From Ophiura sarsii (Eukaryota; Echinodermata; Ophiuroidea; Amphilepidida; Ophiuridae), in contig CM069455.1 in assembly GCA_035610835.1 (NCBI GenBank), positions 53,796,639 through 53,860,638 of the forward strand: DNA of 64,000 nucleotides, in the 5' to 3' direction. This document shows positions 39,001-50,000 of this stretch, one piece after another. The position numbers and the translations under genes are program-made. The number at the start of each line of letters is the position of its first letter. The first letter of the stretch is position 1. The notes under the pieces are model-generated. The model was not told the DNA's origin. It searched no databases and saw only the letters and a list, made by a program, of their open reading frames with translations.

Positions 39001-42000
39001 CCCCCAATGACCCCAACAAATTAATCAACAAAAAGAACACACCATCCCTCTTCCGTCCACCAAATCCCATCAAGATAGGCCTTACTGATCTATTTGACCC
39101 CATATTTGACCCCTGATGACCCCGACAAATTAAGAACAAAAAGAACACACCATCCCCCTTCCCTCCACCAAATCCAATCAAGATAGGCCTTATGGATCTT
39201 ATTTGACCCCCGATGACCTTGAATGACCTCTGATGACCTTGAAAATTTATTCAGCAAAAAGAACACACCACTCCCCTTCCCTACACCAAATCTCATCAAT
39301 ATAGGCCTGACTGATCTATTTGACCCCATATTTGACCCCGATGACCTCTGGTGACCTTGAAAATTTAATCAGCAAAAAGAACACACCACCCACCTTCCCT
39401 CCACCAAATCCCATCAAAATAGGCCTTACTGATCTATTTGACCCCATATTTGACCCCCGATGACCTTGAATGACCTCTGATGACCTTGAAAATTTAATCA
39501 GCAAAAAGAACACACCACCCCCTTCCCTCCACCAAATCCCATCAAGATCGGCCTTACGGATCTTATTTGACCCCATATTTGACCCCGATGACCTTGAATG
39601 ACCTCCAATGACCTTGAAAATCTAATCAGCAAAAGAACACCCCACCCCCTTCCCTGACATCAAGTCCCATCAAGATAGGCCTTACGGATCTCTAGATATC
39701 GCGTCACAACGCGTCTCAAAAGTTTTAAGCAAATTTGACCCCGATGACCTTGTATGACCCCCGATGACCTTGAAAAATCAATCAGCAACAGAACGCACCA
39801 CCCCCCTTCCCTCCACCAAGTCCCATCACGATAGGCCTTACGGATCTCCAGATATCGCGTCACAAAGGTATTTCTTAGCACACGGCATACGGCATACGGC
39901 ATACGGCGGACGGCGGACGGCGGACGCCGGACAGAAAGAGTGATAACATAGTCTCTTTCTGATTACATCAGGCGAGACAATAAAAATTGCCATAATGTTG
40001 TTTCTACTAACAAAAACACAAAACTTGATTAAAACAATATCATCGCTATTTATTGAAAAACACCCTCTATGCAAATATGGTTCACGTTATGTATCACACG
40101 TACTGCAGGGGGATACTCTCGGACGTAAAATGCTGGTTGCGGCTCTACCAGCATTTTTGAATCAACGTTTTGTTGTACAAAGAGTTCATACATGTAATAC
40201 AATTGTAAAAATATACAAATCCCAGTTTTTATCATATATTTTTGTAATTGAGGGCGCTGCCTCCACCACATCTCTTAATGCCCCTTTAATAAGCGTGACC
40301 ACCCTTGCGCAGTGTATGGTAACTATAGTTTTGTTCCATAATGCGCACTTCTACAGTGCGTCTACTGCGCTTTTCCTGCATGCTTATGCGGCGCATTATG
40401 CTGCCGCATGGCATACTCACCGCACGGGATTGGATGGAATGTTTGTGGGTTATTCAATACTAATTATAATAACAGTGGTAAAAGTTGACAATATGGGCAA
40501 TTAAAGGTACAAATTTGATTAAATAAATTGTCTAAAGTATAACTGTTAAAGAATGAGAATAAAGGTATTGTTTTTAGACCGTATCTGTGTTGCGGCGTCA
40601 TTGGTCCACTACTTAAAATAACACTACTGCCCGAATTTATGTTAGACAATATAATACGGGTACAGTCTAAAAACAATGCCTTTATTCTCTATTATTAACC
40701 CTTGTCATACTAAGGACCTAGGGCATCTAGGAACTTGTTTTTAATATCCTTTGCGCTCATTTTGACGAGAAAAATTGAGGATACACCTTACCATGGGTAA
40801 GGCAAGCCATCAACATCTGAGGGTGGGGGTGGGGTAGTTGCCAACTTGACATTTTTAAAATCCCCATTGTGAAAAATATCTTAATAGTATAGTCTTGAAT
40901 TTTATAGTATTAGAAACATAATTTCCCTCTCTTATAGGCCAAAAAAACTGATGAAATCTTGATATTTGGAACGTTTTGGGCGAATATTTAAATGTTGGCC
41001 TATTTCAATGTACAACAGCTTTTTGAGGTTGTCACAATGACATCCTGTGTGGGATGTTTGAACTTTTTATAGTATGTATGGAAAGAAGAGATCTCTAACT
41101 ATATTATTAACTATGGTACAAAACAATATGACGCAATCTTTGTTAAGTATATGCCAAAATCACATGTGTATATACTTGGACTACACATATTTCTTAATAA
41201 TTTGGAACCAACAGTGGTGGGTTCCAGTGAGTGAATTCACACAGATACTTATACCTCTCATACAAGTGCTTGCCTTTAGACTGGGTCCTCACATCCCTCT
41301 ATATGTCCGCCATCTTTAAAAATGGCGGACCAAATCAAGGGACTGGAGGGAAAAAAACCCCGAAAAAGTATGGCCTCTTCGTGGAGTTCCTTGAAGACTG
41401 AGCATGCCCATTTGGTCCAATTCAAACTGCAAAGCGTTGTACGATCATAATGCCGCACTGATGGAGGTAAATCACACGCCGCGTTGTGTCATGCGATGTC
41501 CAATGCTGAATGAGACCATTCGCGCAATGTCGCTTTAAAGGTACACATAGTATTATATTTATTCTTTGAGTCTATCAGTGAACACTTTTGCGATGGTTTG
41601 TTTTTCAGTATTGACATTGAGCAACCTTGAAGGGGCCGTGTGTATAAATTGCGAAGACATGAAGGATTCAGTCTAGACTGGATTCCCTTGTTCCTCTATC
41701 AGTATTGACATTGAGCAACCTTGAAGGGGCTGTGTGTATAAATTGCGAAGACATGAAGGATTCAAACTAGATTGGATTCCCATGTCCCTCTATCAGTATT
41801 GACATTGAGCAACCTTGAAGGGGCCGTGTGTGTATAAATTGCGAGGACAGGAAGGATTCTGTCTAGACTGGATTCCCTTGTCCCTCTATCAGTATTGACA
41901 TTGAGCAACCTTGAAGGGGCTGTGTGTATAAATTGTGAGGACAGGAAGGATTCAGCCTACACTGGATTCCCTTGTCCCTCTATCAGTATTCACATTGAGC

Positions 42001-44014
42001 AACCTTGAAGGGGCTGTGTGTATAAATTGTGAGGACAGGAAGGATTCAGTCTAGACTGGATTCCCTTGTCCCTCTATCAGTAGTCACATTGAGCAACCTT
42101 GAAGGGGCTGTGTGTATAAATTGTGAGGACAGGAAGGATTCAGCCTACACTGGATTCCCTTGTCCCTCTATCAGTATTCACATTGAGCAACCTTGAAGGG
42201 GCTGTGTGTATAAATTGTGAGGACAGGAAGGATACAGTCTAGACTGGATTCCTTTGTCCCTCTATCAGTATTCACATTGAGCAACCTTGAAGGGGCCGTG
42301 TGTATAAATTGTGAGGACAGGAAGGATTCAGTCTAGACTGGATTCCCTTGTCCCTCTATCAGTAGTCACATTGAGCAACCTTGAAGGGGCTGTGTGTATA
42401 AACTGTGAGGACAGGAAGGATTCCGTCACTGGATTCCCTTGTCCCTCTATCAGAAGTCACATTGAGCAACCTTGAAGGGGCCGTGTGTATAAATTGCGAA
42501 GACAGGAAGGATTCGGGTCTTCCAAGGCTGTCTGTATCTTGATGACTCACCTGTTAATTTGTTGGTTTCTATTTTTTTATGCTTATTAAGTTTACGCCTT
42601 TCTTCATCAAAGTTTGCTTTCCATTCTAAGAAGGCGTCCAGAGTGACACTTGTGCCTTTCAATCTTTGCGCCTGAAAATATAAACAACAAACAGACAGTT
42701 ATACGAGATGGATTCGAGAGGCTATGGAGATCAGAAAAAGAGGGACCTCCACGATGAACTGAGACCATGGGCAGTTTAACCTCACTCACGTTTTCGATGA
42801 TCTTTTATCATCTGGCAAAAGATCCCTGGATGATAAGTCAACTGGCAACTCCAAGACTTCAAAAAGCATCATGAGTTGTGAAGATCATCACTACCAAAGG
42901 TGTTGACAAAGGATACAGTCGTATCCGAAACCTTCACGTGAGTACCTTTGCACTGGATCAGTATAAGGCCAACAAAAAGAAAAAGTTGTGTTGCCCTTAA
43001 GTGCTAAAAATTTAAAATCGGGTCGGTTGGCTGGTGTGGTTTTTTTTTGGGGGGGGGGGGGGGCGGGGCTGAAAAACAAATGGTTTATGTTGAGACAAAA
43101 TTGGTATAGGCCGTAACTCAATTTAACCAAAGTTCCTAGTGTGATTATAGTCTAAAAAACATTTTTTTCAAGCTAACTTATTCATTTCAAGCAAGAAGTA
43201 GTAACATTTAGACACTTTAAGATCAAATTTAAAGCTAAAAAATAGTTTTTTCGATTTTAGGGTTGGTCGCTGAGGGCAACACAACCTTTTTATTTTTTTG
43301 GCCTAATGAATCTTCCATCTCAGATTTTAAAATCAACGATCCTTATGAACATTAATAATGTTGTGCACAACTTTTAATAAGTGAAAACGTTTTTAGAAAG
43401 AAACTCCACATGAATGGAATGTGAGGACCACACTGCATGTGATAACAATGACTTAGGGAGTGTTCATAAATACTTTGGTGGGGGGGGTTGGAAAATATGA
43501 GGGGGGGGCCAACCAAAAAAATAGTTCTTAAAAGGGGGGGTCAGGGAAAAAAGGTGATTGTATAGGGGGGGGTCCAAAAAAAAAGGTTGGTATTGTTTAC
43601 AGCCAAAATGTATCTCAATCGTGACAAAAATAGGTGTAAAGTCAAAAAAAATTTGCGCGCTACGCGCGCGTATCTTGACTCATAACAATCTTGTTGGTTC
43701 ATTTTATTTCCCGCCCCCCCAATATCAATAACCTATATAGCTACGCCACTGGAGCCTAAAACATTTGAAAATGAAGAGGATGCAGATAAAGAAGAAGAGG
43801 AGGACATACATGTACCACAGCGATCACGAGTGTCGGGCAGGATTATAAAGAAGAAGACCTACACTGATTTTGTTTGACTTTTCAATTGTGTTATATTATA
43901 TATCTTTAATAAATAGTTTGATATAACCCACCTACCATAATAAAAGTGATTGTGACTATGTCTATAGGTTTATATAAAATGTTGTTATTGTTTCTGTTAT
44001 ATAACGTGAACAGA

Positions 44015-44074
<60 letters not shown>

Positions 44075-47000
44075 GGTCAACACAAAAAAAGGTTCTTGAA
44101 AGGGGGGGTCAAGAAAAAAACCCACCCTATTTGGGGGGGGGTCCAAAAAAAAAAAATGTCCATGGCTCAATTGTTTCCAACCCCCCCCACCAAAGTATTT
44201 ATGAACACTCCCTTAGTGCATCCAGCAAATTGAACAATTTTATGGTATTGCGAGTTATGTGGCCAAACCGTTCAGCGTGTGTTTTATATTGAGGTCCTCA
44301 AAAAGGGGTTGCGTTTGGTACCGAAATGATTCCTCAAGTTTTCTCTTTCCAAATATATTTTCAATTTGGTACTGCGACTTATTTTAAGAGAGATACACAT
44401 CTTTAAAATGGTTTCGAAACTTTTGGGTCACCCTGTATTTTGACCCTGTATCCATCCATCCGTACCTCTTCCTCTTCACGTCTACTCTTCTCTGCTGCTA
44501 TAATTTCTAGTTGTTCTTCCTTTTCTCTCTGTCTCTCATCGACTCTTTCATTCAGATACTCTTGTAAAGCTGATACCAGTGTGAACACCATTGCCATGCC
44601 AACATTTTCCTCTATCTGAAATATACAAATGTGTATATATGTGTGTGAGAGGCTGGGTTATTTATACCTCACAATAGTGTGAAGGGGGGTTGACCATCGG
44701 ACCGTGGGGGCTCTTGTAAAGCTGATACCAGTGTGAACACCATTGCCATGCCAACATTCTCCTCTATCTGAAAATATATACAATTCAACAACTCCCCCAT
44801 ACCTTAAGTACAGTAACAAAGCGTTGTTGATTTGAGATAAACCCACTGTTCATATGCAAATTACTAGGATAGCGAACCTTATTTGGAAACCGCAAATTGT
44901 AAACAAACAAGAATGTCGGGAAAAATGTTCGCAAAATTTGTTCATTTTTTCGGCGTATAAATGCATTTCGCCATGCAATCCTTAAAGTTAGCAAATAACT
45001 TTATATACCGAAATGTAGCTATATCCCCGAGGAAAATATTTTTGGCGAGGGCCATATGTAAAGGATCACTTCTAAAGCCACAATTTTAGCCAAACTGTCG
45101 CTACCTGAGCACAAGAGAATCGCCTTTTTTTGCATTATCGCGGCGAAATGTGTTCGCTTTGATCTACAGGACCGTACCACTATTGAAACGGAGGGGTGTG
45201 TTTTGATTTTATACAAATATTCTATAAACATGTATCAAAATGTGTTGTGTAAATTAACGCATTCTTGATTTAATTTTTCTCTGAATGTTATTAAGGTGGT
45301 GTGTGAATAAAATGCTATTTACAAAATATTTTTAATTTCACAATTACTTGCGAAATAATTTGTCTTCTCTCATGTTTACCTTTTGTAACCCAACCCATTC
45401 TGATGTTCCATCGCCCATTTACGGGGAACGGACGATGTCCAAATAAGGGCCTAATTATAATAAACGTAAACTTTTTTTTCTCGATTTTTAAAGAGCAGCT
45501 ATTTTTTTATGTCAAATTACTAAGCCTATTAAAACAAGTTTTGTACTTGTTTTCATTAATTATCCAAAACGATATTCACATTTGAATGATGTAAATATGT
45601 TTGGTCGTTGTTAAAGCTGCCCGAGCAAAATAAACCCGTCTTACCGTTGTCGATTCAAGATAAACAACTCCGAAACCTTATTGAACCCCTAAATGTGTAT
45701 ACACAGTGTGCAAAATATAATATCTTATTGGTGTAGCAATGCCATCCACAATTTAAAATTCGTATTTTGTTCTACGTAAATTAATTTCAAATAACAAATT
45801 CTGAATGTTTCGTGTCATATAAGAACTAAATTCTGCCATCATCAAAGCAAATCAGTTCTACCCTAAATCACAATCAGCTTTTTTTTACCATTGATGTACT
45901 ATTTTTGTGCCACAAATCATGTTTTGAGCCGATAAAATCAACCACGTCTTAGGTCGTCTGGTTTGCTACGACCATGATAGTGCGCCCCCTACAAAACCTT
46001 CACCCGTGAATTTGGTTTTAGTAGGCGAGATTTTGTCGGAGGAGTGACCTCTCCCATTATATAAGCTCCCTGAATGAACCTTGTGATAAATGGATAGTAC
46101 TTACCTAAGCTTAGGGATTTCCCGTGAATTTTTTAGGTGAAAACCGTGGGCAATGTTTGTGAAAAGCGTGATTTACCGTGATTATTGAGATTTCAAGAAA
46201 AAACCGTGCAGAAATTCCGTGATTTACGGAGCTCGGAGCGCAGGTCGTATTTTTAGGCATTTACCAATTCCCGGCGGCCTAGGCGGCATTTTTGCCAGTT
46301 ACTAAAGACCTGCGTTGATGTACACGTGTTGTTAGAAATCCCGCATGAAAGTAGTAATAAAATCTATATTTTTCGTACTAAATGCAGACAAAATGTTTTG
46401 TACATTATTGAAATTAATAATAAAGCTGTTTTGCGCAACCATTTGTACAAATATAGCCCCAAAAAACATTTTTAAAATATTTTTCATGTTACGTTTTTTA
46501 AGTTACTGTATGTAAATTATTTTGTTTTTCCTTGCGAGGTCATGATGTGACCTGAAAACATGTAAACATTTATAACAAATCTCTACCAATCACAGAGCTC
46601 TTTTGTATTTACAAAAATATAATTGTAATTTATTCATCATCACATGACTTTTTTATGAATGAATTATGTTGAATATTCATTAATGTTGTCCTCGTCAAAA
46701 GAAACGGAAACCATCGGAGTTCGTAATGACGGTGCTCTAAAATACTCTTTGAATTGCCACATGTATTTTCAATACGATTTACATCTGGGTGACCCCCGGC
46801 GTCGTAGGCTCACTGCCTTTGCCATTGAAAGCTATTGTAAGCACCTTGTAATGCAATGTAATGCAATACAATGCAATGCAATGCAATATGAATGATGGCG
46901 ATACGATGTTGTTTGATGTCGTTTTATAGCTTTTTGTGACATTGAAACATGTGAGTCATGCTCTTAAAGGGTCTTGAATCAATAATCACCCATTGAACAC

Positions 47001-50000
47001 GCTGGATTATTTTTTGTATCGACTAACAACGTTTCTGAAGAGGGTGGCGTATGTAAACAATCTCTATGTTCTTTTGAAGTTGGGTTTGATTGAAGTAGGC
47101 CTACTTATTTCTTTAGAAGACGACGGTCTTTTGTTTATCTCATTCAAATAAATTCGATATTATACAATTGAACTTCAATCAGTTGTGTCAAGTAGGCCTA
47201 GAGTTGAATGCACAGTACATTGTGCGTCGATATCGTCTTGAAAGGAAATATTTCAATAGGAATTCGGAAAATTGATTTTTGCTATTAAATAAAACTGTAA
47301 AAATCGGCTTGTCGGACAATTATCGCGGCTGAAATAACAATTCCGCGATTTTACGGTACTGTTTACAAAATCCGCGATTTTGATGATTTTAGCATGAATA
47401 CCGTGAATTGCGGCGTGAATACCGTGAACACGGGAAACCCCTAAGCTTATACTTACCTGTTCTTCTAGTAATGTTATAATACCCTCTCTCTCATGGGCCT
47501 CTAGGTTACATTGATCTGTCACCTCATACACAGGGGCCTCATCTGGGTATTGCTGTGTGTAGGTAGATAGTACTTACCTGTTCTTGTAGTAATGTTATAA
47601 TACCCTCTCTCTCATGGGCCTCTAGGTTACATTGATCTGTCACCTCATACACAGGGGCCTCATCTGGGTATTGCTCTGTGTAGGTAGATAGTACTTACCT
47701 GTTCTTGTAGTAATGTTATAATACCCTCTCTCTCATGGGCCTCTAGGTTACATTGATCTGTCACATCATACACAGGGGCCTCATCTGGGTATTGCTCTGT
47801 GTAGGTAGATAGTACTTACCTGTTCTTGTAGTAATGTTATAATACCCTCTCTCTCATGGGCCTCTAGGTTACATTGATCTGTCACCTCATACACAGGGGC
47901 CTCATCTGGGTATTGCTGTGTGTAGGTAAATAGTACTTACCTGTTCTTGTAGTAATGTTATAATACCCTCTCTCTCATGGGCCTCTAGGTTACATTGATC
48001 TGTCACCTCATACACAGGGGCCTCATCTAGGTATTGCTCTGTGTAGGTAGATAGTACTTACCTGTTCTTGTAGTAATGTTATAATACCCTCTCTCTCATG
48101 GGCCTCTAGGTTACATTGATCTGTCACATCATACACAGGGGCCTCATCTGGGTATTGCTCTGTGTAGGTAGATAGTACTTACCTGTTCTTGTAGTAATGT
48201 TATAATACCCTCTCTCTCATGGGCCTCTAGGTTACATTGATCTGTCACCTCATACACAGGGGCCTCATCTGGGTATTGCTGTGTGTAGGTAGATAGTACT
48301 TACCTGTTCTTGTAGTAATGTTATAATACCCTCTCTCTCATGGGCCTCTAGGTTACATTGATCTGTCACCTCATACACAGGGGCCTCATCTGGGTATTGC
48401 TCCGTGTAGGTAAATTCAAGTGTGACATGGATCCGTTCTGAAAATTAATTTGTTCCATTATATTATATATGTTCTTCCTTCCTCTGATAAAGATTCTGTT
48501 AGGATTAAAAGCTCAAGTCCTTTACAATTTGATATTTTACCAAAGGCTATTTGTGGATAAGCAGTTTCCAACAGCTCTTTCTTAATTTATTCATCAAATA
48601 GACCTTATTAACCCTAACCCACTATGAATCCCTTCACTGGTAGATTTGTGTGCTGCGCTATCACCCGGTCTGTCTCGTGCCACGCCCCGCTGGGCAATCA
48701 ACTTTCAAAATGTTTTTTTAAGCTCAACCGTTAGCGCAGCTGGTATACTGTCTGCCTGTCACGCACTTGGGTTAGATGCCTGGCGCATGCAGAGCTGATT
48801 TTCCAAAAACCCACCATTTTATCTGTTTTTCTCCCCTGATAGTTTCATAGGGTTAAGGATGAACTATACAAAGTCTATGTGTGTCAGAGTCATGTAATAT
48901 CCATCATATTACAATGAGTACAAATATCTATCTTCAATAGAGGGGATGATTATATAGATCTTTTAAAATGTTGTGTGGAGCTGATACTATGTCTGTTTCG
49001 CCCACCTGTATGACTACATGTAGCATGTTTGAAAAGCCCGGTTAAATCATAGACGTTACCGTCTATACTCTATGGTTAAATGTGGATAATTGATAGTCTA
49101 AAATTTCCGCAACTACATTATAACTAATACTAGCTAACAGGATACATAACATTAGTTTGATAAAAAAAGCAACGGTGAAATTGGAATACTTCTTATATTT
49201 GAAACATATTATTTTGATACACACATTCACCGATGCGATATGTAACACTATTTGTAAAGTTTCGGCTTTTTGTGTTGAGCGACCTTGGTCTGAAACACAC
49301 ATAGCTTCAAAAGAAAATACCCACTTGTCCATCCCGTCTTAATTATCTATGGTAACACGAATGTGATGGCATACGATAAGAATGAGAGGGTAATGTTGCC
49401 CGTTTTCGGTCAGCGCCTATTTTCAGTCACGCGGCCAAAATCGTGCAATTGCATCGGTCGTCACCATTGTAAAGCAATACCAGGCATCAACTATGCAGCG
49501 ATTTTTAGCCGTCAGTTTATAACGACGAGGTCATTTTCATTACACGATTTAGGCGAAGTGACCGAAAATAGGCGCTGACCGAACACTGGCGACTTTACCA
49601 TACACATCTTCTTACCTTCTTCGTCTTCATCTTTTCCTGTGGATTCTGAAGACACTGTGATTTCAAACTTGTGGTATGGATTTGTAGACAGCACTGAATT
49701 CAATAGAGAGAAATGGTTTAAGGTATGCTGACAAGCAAGTCTTCTTTTGTTCGAATACACTGGCAGGCAGGCTCAACTTTTATGTCAAAATTACCATGTT
49801 CAAATCCCACTGTTACCACCAAATGTCACAAAGTTTAAATATGTTAGTGTGAAAGAAGTCCACTTTGATTCCAACTTCCATACACTGATAAGTTAAACTT
49901 TTACATGCACATTTACATGTTCAAAATCCCGCTTCTGCCACCAAATGTAGGATCAATATTTACATGAAAATTAACTTGTCCAAAATCCCACTACTGCCAC

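Larger units (their letters stand above)
43455..44212. mobile_element. Inverted-repeat element with GGGAGTGTTCATAAATACTT ends
   Basis: Left GGGAGTGTTCATAAATACTT plus TGGTGGGGGG, with the matching right end finishing GAACACTCCC. TTA borders on both sides (43452-43454, 44213-44215) fit a PIF/Harbinger-like TSD. Inside are a minus-strand fragment of the CAGTGGCGTAGC hAT family (about 43590-43751), a coding-like piece with AATAAA, and a 58-nt G run. Confidence 0.75.

Noticed and set aside
41606..42525. CRISPR array
   Set aside because: Units are contiguous 94-bp minisatellite copies with no unique spacers, in an animal intron.
42359..42550. Minus-strand open frame in the 94-bp repeat
   Set aside because: Produced by the repeat period and the exon 5 flank; not part of the RWDD1 reading frame.
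47457..48437. Mutually exclusive exon cluster of the Dscam type
   Set aside because: Units are near-identical, lack true acceptors, are only 23 nt apart and are not frame-preserving; better read as a tandem duplication of an exon-intron border.
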